The notes below the pieces were generated by a model that saw only the letters and a list, made by a program, of their open reading frames with translations, made no database searches and was not told the origin of the DNA. A stretch of 64,000 nt of DNA from Stentor roeselii. Taxonomy: Eukaryota > Ciliophora > Heterotrichea > Heterotrichida > Stentoridae. The stretch lies in the NCBI GenBank assembly GCA_006503475.1, contig RSEH01000018.1, forward strand, positions 124,001 to 188,000, in the 5' to 3' direction. The position numbers and the translations under genes are program-made. Below are positions 19,551 through 29,086 of the stretch, in pieces (position 1 is the first letter of the stretch; each line of letters begins with the position of its first letter).

Positions 19551-21008
19551 ATGGCATATTGTATAAACAACTACTGCTGCGCTCTAGAAGTATGTCAAAA
19601 TCTAGGCATCTATAACATCAACAGCTCATCATTCCACAAGCTATGCGAAAGCCATTCATATCTCTTAACCTCTTCCACATTCCTTCAATGTGGTTACTGC
19701 AGGTCAACATGTCTAATAACAAACACAGAAAGCCCTCTAAAACCCATCAACTACTGTTCTATTTGTTCTATCAACGAAATCCAAGATTTATCCACATCCA
19801 GATGCAGCACATGTTTAAAAATTTGCAATTTTTGCAAAGGATCTGAAAATGTCTTAAAAAAACGCTGTAATCTTATAATCTGCCAAAAATGTTCTTCCTT
19901 CAGTTGCTGTGGCTTTTCCTGTTCAGTTTGTTTTACAGATTATGAGACTTATCGACTTGAATGTGGAAAAATCATGTGTCAATCTTGTTTTTCTGAAAAT
20001 GAATGTTGTGACAGATTATGTTTCCTTTGTAAAGAGCATCGTGATTGTGAATATACTGGCTGTGGAAGGGTTATATGCAGGAATTGCTTGAATCGAAGTG
20101 TTTGTTGTCAAAATGCTTGTAGTAGTTGCAAAAATCATTTTAACTCTACTCGAAGGGAGTGTGGAGTCAATGTCTGCTTTTTATGTGATAAGTATTTTAT
20201 TTGCTGCTCTAAATTTTGCCCGGAATGTAAAGTTCACGTTGATGAGTTTATTGATATAGAATTAAAAATTTGTTATAATTGTGCAAATTTCGATAAATAT
20301 AAGAAAAGGTTAAGCTGCCAAATTTATAACAGATCAACTCTTGAAATATCTGAGAATAGCTACGATATACAAACAATAAAAAGTCTGAAAAATAGAAAAA
20401 GTCCCAAAATTATTGAAAAATTTAAATTTTCGAATGAAAAAAATCCTATATTTGGCTTAAAATGCTCAAAAAGTGAAGAAATAGTCATTTTAGACTGCAA
20501 TCATAAATTTTGTAATGATTTTCTTAATCCTTCTATCTCAGCTTGTCCTATTTGCTATCCTGAAGATAAAATTTGCATGATTTGCACTAGAAAAGGTTAC
20601 CAAAAATTGAAATTTAGTAAATGTGATGATATCGGATGCACTTTTTGCAAAATTTATGAATATTGCTTTGCATGTTTATCGGATATGGATAAAAAATTAC
20701 TCAAGAACAACTTGCAGTTAGAAAAACTTAAAATAAATTGCAATATCTGTGAAAAAATACAAGATTATGCCATCGAAATGATTTGCAAACATTTTGTTTG
20801 TTTGAGCTGCTATCAAAGACTCGAGAATTTTGATTATCTGTGCTTGAAGTGCTATGAAGGATCTGAAATCAAGACATGTGTTAGATGTAAGAATTCTTAT
20901 GAATTGAGAAACTTCGAAGGAAAAGTATATAAAAATTGTTGTAAATTTGAGATAGAAAATCAGGATACGGTGTATTCTAAGATTTTTCAATTTTTTAGGC
21001 GTAGTTAA
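19551..21008 (+). CDS. Cys-rich RING-like zinc-binding protein, type 1 (485 aa)
   Basis: This is the shortest full type 1 layout. The N-terminal module CCALEVCQNLGIYNINSSS with HKLCESH and CGYC spans residues 8-47. Knuckles fill 66-255 (CSIC, CSTC, CNFC, CCGFSCSVC, CCDRLCFLC, CCQNACSSC, CCSKFCPEC). A short linker leads to the C-terminal module at about 300-485, with CNHKFCN, CPICYPEDKICMIC, a CDDIGCTFCKIYEYCF segment, CNICEK, CKHFVCLSC, CLKCYE and CVRCKNSYEL. In the first RING-like motif one expected Cys is replaced (CNDFLN instead of CxxC), so that site may be weakened. The tail is SKIFQFFRRS. ATATAA directly precedes the ATG. Confidence 0.85.
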   Translation: MAYCINNYCCALEVCQNLGIYNINSSSFHKLCESHSYLLTSSTFLQCGYCRSTCLITNTESPLKPINYCSICSINEIQDLSTSRCSTCLKICNFCKGSENVLKKRCNLIICQKCSSFSCCGFSCSVCFTDYETYRLECGKIMCQSCFSENECCDRLCFLCKEHRDCEYTGCGRVICRNCLNRSVCCQNACSSCKNHFNSTRRECGVNVCFLCDKYFICCSKFCPECKVHVDEFIDIELKICYNCANFDKYKKRLSCQIYNRSTLEISENSYDIQTIKSLKNRKSPKIIEKFKFSNEKNPIFGLKCSKSEEIVILDCNHKFCNDFLNPSISACPICYPEDKICMICTRKGYQKLKFSKCDDIGCTFCKIYEYCFACLSDMDKKLLKNNLQLEKLKINCNICEKIQDYAIEMICKHFVCLSCYQRLENFDYLCLKCYEGSEIKTCVRCKNSYELRNFEGKVYKNCCKFEIENQDTVYSKIFQFFRRS

Positions 21009-21439
21009 TATTCATATGGATTGATGAGAAATAATTGTATTCTAGCTTTAAAATAACTGTAAATCCATAAAAAAATGTATAAGAACAAAAGTAATATTTA
21101 GCCTATCTTAACTTAAGAGGTCAGTTCCATTCTAAAAATTAATTTTTCCTATAATAAAATATTCAATGTTTTAAAGAATAATCTCTAACCATTTGGTACA
21201 TGATTCATTTACACTTAAGAATTAAATAAAAAATTATTCATATGATTCTATTAATTCAATCGGGTAATCTTTCAAAATTATCCGGCTAAACAAATTTGAC
21301 TAATATAAAATATTTCAACTACGCGAATTTGCAATATAGTTCATCAATTGATGATCTTTTAAGGATATAATCTTAAAGAACTCTTAATTGTTCTGGATTT
21401 AAGTTATCTAGTTAAAAGATAACCCTTAAATGTCTATAA
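21009..21439. other. Intergenic region within the Cys-rich island
   Basis: These 431 nt of AT-rich sequence separate two family genes. A perfect 14-nt palindrome, TCATCAATTGATGA, lies at 21341-21354, and the word AAATGTCT is repeated just before the next ATG, with CTATAA between. No frame or remnant is recognised. Confidence 0.5.
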
Positions 21440-23419
21440 ATGTCTGCATGCAATTCGTACTTTTGCTGTGCTCCAGAAACTTGTTCTAACCTTGGAACTA
21501 AGAGTATAAGTCTTTCAAGTCATCATATGGTCTGTGAACTTCATGAAAATCTTTTAGAGTCTTCTTCTTTTGACTGTGGACATTGCAAGTCTCTCGTAAG
21601 AATCGAACATCAATCAAGTGATTCAAACTATAAAGGATATTATTGCATAGACTGCCAATTAAACCTCATAGAGGAGATGAATTCGACAAGATGTTCAAGT
21701 TGTTCGAAGTTTTACTTGAGATATGGATCATCAACTGGCAATTGTTCATCTCAATACTGTTCTAAAAATTCCGAAATTTATTGTGAGTGCTCTCCAACAA
21801 GTATCTTCTGCAGAGATCACTTCTCTTCTCACTTTCAACTCTGCTGGAGTTCATTTACTCTACCCGATAATAAATTCCAAAACTCAGAATCATCAAAAGA
21901 ATCAATCAAAAATAAAAGACTTTTAATATTGATAGAAATATTTTTAGAAAACTTTGAAAAGTACCAGTCAAACTTATTAACTTCGTTAATTAAAAATAAA
22001 GAATTCAAGATAAATTTACTAAAACATAAAATTTTTGAATCTGAGACAATTCTGATGTCCTTATGGAGAGACTTTGATAAAAATTTGATAATTTCCATTG
22101 ATAAAAGTGAGTGGATCGAATTATTTATCCTTTTCAAGACATATAAAACATCGAAAAAAGTAGTCCTTCATGTAATCATCTCAATTTTTGATAAATTTAT
22201 CGATAAAATTATAAAAATTCAGCTGATTGTTTATAATGTTTTAAGTGAAAAGAAAAATAGTTTAGATGATGACTGTTTTCAGAAAATTGTGCAAGGTCTC
22301 AAGAAATTTTACAATACTTTTATAGAAAATTTTGAAATATTTCAAGGATTATCAGAGTTCAATCTTTATGAATCGGTGCCAGGAAAAAACCAAGAAAATC
22401 GTTTTACTTTGAGTGAAAGTGATGAAGAGTATCGAAGTGTTAACTTTATAAAACCTAAAAAATTTCACTCTATGGGCTCAGCTGATTTAAATTCCAGGTA
22501 TAGTTCACTTGGTATACAAGAGGAAAATTATATAAACTTAAATGTATCAAAAGCTGATTCTTTACAGGAACTTGATGAAGAAAATTCAGTAAAAATAGAT
22601 ACTAATTATATTAGTTTTACAGAAGGAGATGAAGTAGCAACTTGCTTAATGTGTAACAAGGCGGGTTTTGTTGAATACTTCTCGTGTGGACACAAAGCCT
22701 GTAGTGACTGTTTACTGAATAAAAAATGCACTATTTGTGTTCCTAAATCATTAAACTGTGCAAAATGCAAAACTATTTCAGAACCATTATGTCCTTGCAA
22801 TCATTGTTCCCAATTGTATTGTAAAAATTGTATGGTTTTTCATGAACTTCTAATAAAAAACCCAAATTTATGCCTTATTTGCTATAAAAGTGATGAAACA
22901 GTTAAACTTGAGTGTAATCACCGTTTCTGTATCAATTGTTTTGATTCAAATGAAGAAGCTTGTCCAATTTGCTATTCAACAGAAAGTCAATGCAATGTTT
23001 GTGCACGAAAAGGCCATCGAAAAAAGAAATTCAATAAATGTGAACATAATGGATGCGAATTTTGTAAAATTTATGAATTTTGCTTTGTATGCATTTCAAG
23101 TATGGAAAAAAAATTGTTAAAAAAACACTTGAATCTAGAAAAAGTGAAGAAAAAATGCATAGTGTGTGATAAAACAAATAAATTCTCAGTTTTAATGATG
23201 TGTAAGGATTATGTTTGTTTAGATTGCTTATATGATTTGGAAAATTGTGATTATTTTTGTTTGAAATGCTTTGAGAAACTTGAAGTCAAGGTTTGTGTTC
23301 GATGCAAAATGGAATATCATGTTACTTTAGTTGAAGGAATTCAAGTTAAAAGTTGCTGTGCCTTTGTGATTCAAAAGAAAAATTCATTAGTTTCAAAGAT
23401 TATTAATTTTTTTAGGTGA
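21440..23419 (+). CDS. Cys-rich protein combining type 1 N-terminus, B-box-like finger, helical region and RING-like module (659 aa)
   Basis: Residues 8-50 are the type 1 N-terminal module (CCAPETCSNLGTKSISLSS, CGHC). Unlike its neighbours it then has a B-box-like finger near 110-142 (YCECSPTSIFCRDHFSSHF followed by C), the hallmark of the type 2 genes further right, and a ~170-residue mainly helical segment without Cys. After an acidic linker the C-terminal RING-like module fills about 405-659 (CLMC, CGHKACSDC, CNHRFCINC, CPICYSTESQCNVC, CEHNGCEFCKIYEFCF, CKDYVCLDC, CLKC, CVRC). The tail is SKIINFFR. It therefore links the two architectures and may resemble their common ancestor or be a fusion. 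The RING/B-box/helix order recalls tripartite-motif proteins, with the order changed. Confidence 0.85.
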   Translation: MSACNSYFCCAPETCSNLGTKSISLSSHHMVCELHENLLESSSFDCGHCKSLVRIEHQSSDSNYKGYYCIDCQLNLIEEMNSTRCSSCSKFYLRYGSSTGNCSSQYCSKNSEIYCECSPTSIFCRDHFSSHFQLCWSSFTLPDNKFQNSESSKESIKNKRLLILIEIFLENFEKYQSNLLTSLIKNKEFKINLLKHKIFESETILMSLWRDFDKNLIISIDKSEWIELFILFKTYKTSKKVVLHVIISIFDKFIDKIIKIQLIVYNVLSEKKNSLDDDCFQKIVQGLKKFYNTFIENFEIFQGLSEFNLYESVPGKNQENRFTLSESDEEYRSVNFIKPKKFHSMGSADLNSRYSSLGIQEENYINLNVSKADSLQELDEENSVKIDTNYISFTEGDEVATCLMCNKAGFVEYFSCGHKACSDCLLNKKCTICVPKSLNCAKCKTISEPLCPCNHCSQLYCKNCMVFHELLIKNPNLCLICYKSDETVKLECNHRFCINCFDSNEEACPICYSTESQCNVCARKGHRKKKFNKCEHNGCEFCKIYEFCFVCISSMEKKLLKKHLNLEKVKKKCIVCDKTNKFSVLMMCKDYVCLDCLYDLENCDYFCLKCFEKLEVKVCVRCKMEYHVTLVEGIQVKSCCAFVIQKKNSLVSKIINFFR

Positions 23420-24731
23420 TATTAGATATTTATTAATCGTGTTGAATAATAAGTTTATTGAATGGATATTGTAATGATTATTTATTAGCAAAGCATTATT
23501 CATTTCTCTGATAATTTATCTGATGATAGTTATTGAATATTATTTAATTTTTATCAACTCTACCAGCTCGATTTATTATAGTCTCTGTACAGCGGATAAT
23601 TGTAGAAACTATCAAGATTATTTATATACATGAAAAAAAGTCAAAGAGTTTATAATAATGAAATTACTCGCTTTTCAAGCCCCTAAAAAAAATCGATTGA
23701 TTCGAATATGCATCTCAATTCTAAATGAAATGGCTTCAATCTTCAGCTATCGAATTCCATAATCCAAAATTCTAAAATTTAAGAAACAAACTACTGAAAA
23801 TACAAAGAAATCCCAAAAATAGTGAAGAAAGAATAAAAAATTAAAGATTATGAAAATTTTTCAGGATAAGATCTTTCAAATAGAAGTAGTTAAATCAAAT
23901 AAAATTATTATTCATTAATCAGGCTTTATTCGCCAAATGATAAAAAAAAAAAAGTTTAGCTATATTCATGATTTTGTTCTATTTCTTTGATATATCATTA
24001 ACATCTACTTTTTGGAATTTTTGAATCAGGCTGTTTAAATTGATATAGAAATAAAATTTCTGACTGAAATATTTGCAGATACTTTTACAATGTATTCAAA
24101 AAATGAACAGAAAGACTTATAAATAATATAAGTTATAAATAATATAAGTTATATAACCTTGAATTAATTGTAGGGCTTTAATAAAATCTGAATACTTGAT
24201 TAAACTTATCTTAAGGATTATGGTCGTTCATAATCTTTATGATATTGAATCTTTTGATTATCTATCCATTGAGTCTTTTTAAATAAGTAAGAAATTTATG
24301 TTCAATTCAGAACTGTTAAGGGTAAAAATTTCAAGAAAATTCAAGAGCTTCTGCTCAATCTTAATCAAACAAAAAGCATGAGTTTTTATCATAAACTTTT
24401 ATGTAAATTCTAAGTAAATATAAATATCATTTGAAAGTTATGGAAACTCATATTTAATTTAGCTTTAATCATCTGAGATAATCTTAAGTTTATGAGAAAT
24501 AATTATAATATTTAACACTGACAATGTAAGTTTGCTATAAAGATGATGATAGAAGCTTTATAAATAAAAAATCCTAAGTTTTATATTGTTTTGAGATATT
24601 TTGATATTCTTTGATTCAAAACTCTTATTCAGTTTTTATTATCAACGAAAAAAGCAATCCACTGAGATAGATAAGCAAATTTAGATTCATTAAACTTTCC
24701 ATTTCAAGAACTTCTGAATATAGACTATAAA
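23420..24731. other. 1.3-kb gene-free spacer in the Cys-rich island
   Basis: I find no gene or clear remnant. The region is strongly AT-rich. A 16-nt unit TTATAAATAATATAAG is repeated twice in tandem, plus a partial third copy, at about 24117-24153. ACTATAAA stands directly before the ATG of the next gene. Confidence 0.55.
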
Positions 24732-26327
24732 ATGGCTTATTGTTTTGAGTCTTACTGCTGTGCTCCTGAAAGGTGCTCAAATCTTGGCACAAATGTGGTA
24801 AATTTATCCTCTTTTCATAAGCTCTGTGATATTCATATTGGATATCTTTCATCTTCTTTTCTCGAGTGTGGTTACTGCCAGTCGATCTGCATGATAGTCC
24901 CTTTACTTTGCCCGATTTGTAGATTTTCTAATAATACCTACGTCACACTATGCAAAAAATTAGTTTGCAAGACCTGCACTTCGCTATCAATGTGCTGCTC
25001 ATTTTCTTGTGCCTATTGCTTCACTGATGTAAACACTTATCAGCTTGAGTGCGGAAAAGTCTTGTGTAAGTCATGTTATTACAACAATTCCTGCTGTGAA
25101 AACATGTGCTGGGTCTGCAGAAAACATGGAAGTTTCCTTTTAAGAGAATGTAAAAAAGTTGTCTGTGATTCTTGCTATTCAATTTCTGGGTGTTGTGAAA
25201 AAATGTGCTCGAAATGCTTTATTCATCAAGATTTTCTCTATCAACAATCGGGAAAACTGATTTGTGAGACATGCCATCATTTACATGATTCAAATCAAAT
25301 ATATTGTTTGTGTGGATCTTCAAAAAATTTAAAAGAGTATGATGGATCGTTTAAATGTGCCTCATGCTTAGAAAAAATTAAAAGTACCAGATTAGAAAAT
25401 ATTGATATTGAAATAATTGGTGAAAATCAACATAATTATTCGAGCAGTCTTGAGTTTATCAAAAAAAATATAGATTCAGATACTTCTAGTATTGAAGATC
25501 TGGATGAAAAAGTTAACCATCGTTGTGCTAATCGGTTTTATAGCCTTGATTCTAAATTATCTGAAGATACCTGCTCATTATGCTACGATAAAGGTATTTT
25601 AAAATTTTGCTCTTTAAATCATGGAGTGTGCAAAAAATGCTCTTTAAGAGCATGTTCAATGTGTAAAATTTATCCAGAATGTCAGGCATGCAATTTAAAT
25701 ATACGCTGCATTAACTGTACAGAATTCTATTGTCAAAACTGTATAGCTCTCCCTATACATATAGAAAAATGCTCTTCTACATGCGAAAAATGTGGAATTA
25801 ATCCTTCAAATTCAATAAAACAATGTGGTCATAATTTATGTTCACATTGTTCGTATCCTTCTGGCAATCTTTGCAGTATTTGCGACTCTTTTCATTCGAA
25901 ATGCAAAATCTGCTCTAATATTAATCAAGAAAAAATTGAATGTAGAGATTGTCATCAAGCCGGATGTAGTAAGTGTTGTGAAAAAAGCTCTTGTTTGAAA
26001 TGCTTGATTCAGAAAGAAAAAGGATTACTAAAAAAAATTTTAGGAAAAATAAAGAAGAAAAGATGCATTATGTGTGATAAAAAGAAATCATATTTTGTTA
26101 AAGTAATTTGTGATCATCCGGTTTGTTTGGATTGCCTAAAACTGGTTGAAATGTTTGACTTTCATTGTGTTGCGTGCTTCAGTATGCTTGAAATAAAGTT
26201 TTGTGCTAGATGTAAGAGAGAGTACATGATAATAGAGAAAAAAGGAAAATATATGAAGCCATGTTGCAATCAGCAGATTGAATTTGACCATTCATGGACA
26301 AATAAAGTTAAGAATTGGTTTAGTTAG
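24732..26327 (+). CDS. Cys-rich RING-like zinc-binding protein, type 1 (531 aa); parent copy of a tandem duplication
   Basis: The N-terminal module CCAPERCSNLGTNVVNLSS with HKLCDIH and CGYC spans residues 8-50. Knuckles at 66-210 include CPIC, CKTC, CCSFSCAYC, CCENMCWVC and CCEKMCSKC. An acidic linker runs from 215 to 285. The C-terminal module fills 285-525: CSLC, CKKC, CQAC, CINC, CGHNLCSHC, CSICDSFHSKCKIC, CHQAGCSKCCE, CIMCDKKKSYFVKVICDH, CLDC, CVAC and CARCKREYM. It ends KVKNWFS. From 25003 onward its sequence is nearly identical to 27262-28586, so it belongs to a recent tandem duplication. Probably intact and zinc-binding, with cellular role unknown. Confidence 0.87.
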   Translation: MAYCFESYCCAPERCSNLGTNVVNLSSFHKLCDIHIGYLSSSFLECGYCQSICMIVPLLCPICRFSNNTYVTLCKKLVCKTCTSLSMCCSFSCAYCFTDVNTYQLECGKVLCKSCYYNNSCCENMCWVCRKHGSFLLRECKKVVCDSCYSISGCCEKMCSKCFIHQDFLYQQSGKLICETCHHLHDSNQIYCLCGSSKNLKEYDGSFKCASCLEKIKSTRLENIDIEIIGENQHNYSSSLEFIKKNIDSDTSSIEDLDEKVNHRCANRFYSLDSKLSEDTCSLCYDKGILKFCSLNHGVCKKCSLRACSMCKIYPECQACNLNIRCINCTEFYCQNCIALPIHIEKCSSTCEKCGINPSNSIKQCGHNLCSHCSYPSGNLCSICDSFHSKCKICSNINQEKIECRDCHQAGCSKCCEKSSCLKCLIQKEKGLLKKILGKIKKKRCIMCDKKKSYFVKVICDHPVCLDCLKLVEMFDFHCVACFSMLEIKFCARCKREYMIIEKKGKYMKPCCNQQIEFDHSWTNKVKNWFS

Positions 26328-26394
26328 GTTAATAATTAGTCGTGTTATAATATTCAAGGTATCTTTTGTTAATCATTTATTAGAATTGATTACT
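25003..26394 (+). repeat. Tandem segmental duplication, copy A
   Basis: From TTTCTTGTGCCTATTGCTTC at 25003 the sequence matches 27262 onward very closely through the coding region (for example the identical word TGCGACTCTTTTCATTCGAA). It then matches more loosely past the stop codon (TTAGGTTAATAATTAG against TTAGGTTAACAATTAG). The end is approximate. Confidence 0.8.
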
Positions 26395-26470
26395 TTGAAT
26401 AAAAAATCTGAGCTGATAAATAGGCAAAGTTATAAGATTAAAGTTGTTTGTTATTTGAGTGATAAATAAT

Positions 26471-27286
26471 ATGTCTATATTTCACTGCTCGAGCTCATGC
26501 TGTCCCAACCTCAGAAACATTCAATGTGAGTGCCAAGATACCCTCCGATATTGCCAGTATCATTTCTCTTCTCACTTTTCGGAATGTTCTTCATTTTTCA
26601 GAATCTTGAACAACGAGTCAAACCAGGCAATTTCTCGAAATAGTAAAAAAACATACATCAATTCTTTTATCTTCATGCTATTCGATATAATCCATCTAAA
26701 GATATCAACAATAAACCAAAAAAACTTAGCGGCCTTGACATCAAAGTCCATTTCAAAGATTTCCTTAAATAAACAAGGACTGAAAAAAGCTCGAGATGCT
26801 CTGATCAATCTTTTAAAAGCGTCTGCATACAAAAGTAAAAAAGAAGTTTACAAAAAATCTTTAAAACTAAAAAACAAGATAAAGATATTGAAGAATGAAG
26901 CAGTTAATACTAAAACTTTAGTTGATATTATTTCACTACTTATTGATTATCTAGTTCTACTTCAAGTGACTTTGGTAGAATTTTACAGATGTTCAGATGA
27001 TCAGGATCAATTAGAAGAGTTTTGTAGAGTTCTTGTGAATAAAATAAGAAAATTCTTGCAGTTTTATAAAGATATTATTGTGTATTCAGATGATATTTGT
27101 CAAAGTATTATTGATGATTCAAGTAATTTTAAATTGATTCAGCGAGTATTTGATGATGATGAGGAGAAAGAAAAACTTCAATCATCCAACTCAACCAACG
27201 AACTGATTCCAATTAGAGATAATTTAAATTACGTTAGCTTTGAGAAATATGAAGAGATCTGTTTCTTGTGCCTATTGCTTCACTGA
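26471..27286 (+). CDS. Type 2 (B-box-like plus helical) protein, 3'-truncated at a duplication breakpoint
   Basis: The ATG at 26471 gives MSIFHCSSSCCPN, matching the MSSF start of its relatives. Residues 6-42 are a B-box-like finger (CECQDTLRYCQYHFSSHF then C). Residues 60-230 are mainly helical and Lys-rich. The relatives then continue with an acidic linker and RING-like cysteines. Here, at 27262, the sequence switches abruptly to type 1 knuckle sequence in another frame and stops after CFLCLLLH. No 15- or 16-nt GT-AG intron can reconcile the frames: the GTs at 27233, 27261 and 27268 have no AG at the right distance. The gene is therefore a truncated copy about 271 aa long. It may be expressed as a B-box/helical protein or be dying. 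Confidence 0.65.
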   Translation: MSIFHCSSSCCPNLRNIQCECQDTLRYCQYHFSSHFSECSSFFRILNNESNQAISRNSKKTYINSFIFMLFDIIHLKISTINQKNLAALTSKSISKISLNKQGLKKARDALINLLKASAYKSKKEVYKKSLKLKNKIKILKNEAVNTKTLVDIISLLIDYLVLLQVTLVEFYRCSDDQDQLEEFCRVLVNKIRKFLQFYKDIIVYSDDICQSIIDDSSNFKLIQRVFDDDEEKEKLQSSNSTNELIPIRDNLNYVSFEKYEEICFLCLLLH

Positions 27287-28586
27287 TGTAAACACTTATC
27301 AACTTGAATGCGGAAGAGTACTGTGTACGTCATGTTATTACAACAATCCCTGCTGCGAAAACACGTGCTGGATCTGCAGAAAACATGGAAGTTTCCTTTT
27401 AAGAGAATGTAAAAAAAATGTCTGTGATTCTTGCTATTCCATTTCTGGGTGTTGTGAAAAAATGTGCTCGAAATGCTTCACCCATCAAGATTTTCTCTAT
27501 CAAGAATCAGAAAAACTAATTTGTGTGACTTGCCATTATTTACATATTACAAATCAAATATATTGTTTATGTGGATCTTCAAAAGATTTAAAAGAGTATG
27601 ATGGATCGTTTAAATGTGCATCATGCTTAGAAAAGATTAAAAGTAGCAGATCACTAAACTTTGATATTGAAATAATTGATGAAAACCAACATAAAAATTT
27701 AACCAGTCCTGATTTAATTGAAGAAAGTCTAGATTCAGATGCCTCTAGTATTCAAGATCAAGATGAAAAAGTTAACAATCGTGTTGAAATTCATTTTTAT
27801 AGCCTTAGATCTAAATTATCAGAAGATACCTGCTCATTATGCTTCAAGAAAGGTATTTTAAAATTCTGCTCTTTAAATCATAGAGTGTGCAAAAAATGCT
27901 CATTAAAATTATGTTCAATGTGTAAATTTTCTCCAGAATGTCAGGCATGCAATTTAACCATACGTTGTATTAACTGTACAGAATTCTATTGTCAAAACTG
28001 TATAACTCTCCCTATACATATAGAAAAATGCTCTTCTACATGCGAAAAGTGCAGAGTTAATCCTTCAAATTCAAAAAAACAATGCGGTCATAATTTATGT
28101 TCACATTGTTCGTATCCTTCTGGCAATCTTTGCAGTATTTGCGACTCTTTTCATTCGAAATGTAAAATCTGTTCTAATATTAATCACGAAAAAATTGAAT
28201 GTAGAGATTGTCATCAAGCCGGATGTAGTAAGTGTTGTGAAAAAGGCTCTTGTTTGAAATGCTTGAGTCAGATAGATAAAGGATTACTAAAAAAAAAGAT
28301 AGGAAAAAAATGGAAGAAAAGATGCATGATATGTGATAAAAAGAAATCGTATTTCGTTAAAGTATTTTGTGATCATTCGGTTTGTTTGGATTGTCTTAAA
28401 GAGATTGAAATGTTTGACTTTCATTGTGTTGCGTGCTTCAGAATGATTGAAAAAAAGGTTTGTGCTAGATGTAAGAAAGAGTATCTGATAGTAGAGAAAA
28501 AAGGGAAATATATGAAGCAATGCTGTAATCAGCAGATTAAATTTGACCAGTCATGGACAAATAAAGTTAAGAATTGGTTTAGTTAG
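27249..28586 (+). CDS. 5'-truncated type 1 Cys-rich RING-like protein (duplicate of 24732-26327)
   Basis: The frame is open from 27228. The first ATG is at 27249, and homology to the parent begins at 27262 (VSCAYCFTDVNTYQLECG). The N-terminal CC module of the parent is missing, replaced by the end of the type 2 gene in a different frame. Knuckles (CCENTCWIC, CCEKMCSKC), an acidic linker and the full C-terminal module (CSLC, CGHNLCSHC, CSICDSFHSKCKIC, CMICDKKKSY, CARCKKEYL, tail KVKNWFS) remain open for 440 codons. This argues for recent origin or continued selection. Whether a promoter drives it is unclear. The upstream 30 nt contain no TATAA before the ATG. Confidence 0.65.
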   Translation: MKRSVSCAYCFTDVNTYQLECGRVLCTSCYYNNPCCENTCWICRKHGSFLLRECKKNVCDSCYSISGCCEKMCSKCFTHQDFLYQESEKLICVTCHYLHITNQIYCLCGSSKDLKEYDGSFKCASCLEKIKSSRSLNFDIEIIDENQHKNLTSPDLIEESLDSDASSIQDQDEKVNNRVEIHFYSLRSKLSEDTCSLCFKKGILKFCSLNHRVCKKCSLKLCSMCKFSPECQACNLTIRCINCTEFYCQNCITLPIHIEKCSSTCEKCRVNPSNSKKQCGHNLCSHCSYPSGNLCSICDSFHSKCKICSNINHEKIECRDCHQAGCSKCCEKGSCLKCLSQIDKGLLKKKIGKKWKKRCMICDKKKSYFVKVFCDHSVCLDCLKEIEMFDFHCVACFRMIEKKVCARCKKEYLIVEKKGKYMKQCCNQQIKFDQSWTNKVKNWFS

Positions 28587-28700
28587 GTTAACAATTAGTT
28601 AGTTTAATAATATTTCAGGTATGTTTTTTGAAATATTTCATTAGAAATAGTATTCTATCTAAAAATAATCATTATCATCGGTCAGGTAGTCTCAAACTTA
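27262..28700 (+). repeat. Tandem segmental duplication, copy B
   Basis: This is the counterpart of 25003-26394. The left edge is sharp at 27262, where it cuts into the type 2 gene. The right edge fades in the downstream spacer, where a stretch ending ATTCTATCTAAA ... GGTCAGGTAGT is also shared with about 31040-31095. Confidence 0.8.
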
Positions 28701-29086
28701 TAACATCTAAATTTAAAATAATGGATAACCAAATTTGTTCTTTATATTAAACCTAGATGAATGATCGAGTTCAATTATAATTATAGAATCTATGAATATT
28801 TTCGAAATATCTTTGATATGAGACATCAATGAATTATATAATAAGCAGATAAATATAAACACTTTTCACTAAAGATTCAAATTACCCCTCAGCTAATTAA
28901 ATGATCATCCAAAACTACACTATAAGGTTCATCTGTTTATAAAATATATGTTTTTTTTCATACTCAATCTTATACTCTCTTAAATTTGAAATTCTAATTA
29001 TTTAAACTTGAGTAATCTAGAAATACCTAAAACAATCCTTATAAACAAACTAATTGGTTTCCTATTTAAACTAATAGCCTTATAAT
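28587..29086. other. Intergenic spacer shared between duplicated units
   Basis: No gene is present in these 500 nt. The first ~110 nt match the spacer at about 30980-31095, and the last ~50 nt before the next ATG (ATAGCCTTATAATATG) match those before 31303. The spacers of units 2 and 3 are therefore duplicates. Confidence 0.6.

Noticed and set aside
24117-24153. CRISPR-like direct repeats
   Set aside because: The 16-nt copies are adjacent with no spacers and are simple AT-rich tandem repeats; CRISPR is not expected in a ciliate.
26459-26470. Start of the type 2 gene at a GTG at 26459
   Set aside because: GTG starts are not expected here; the ATG at 26471 gives the family start MS-F.
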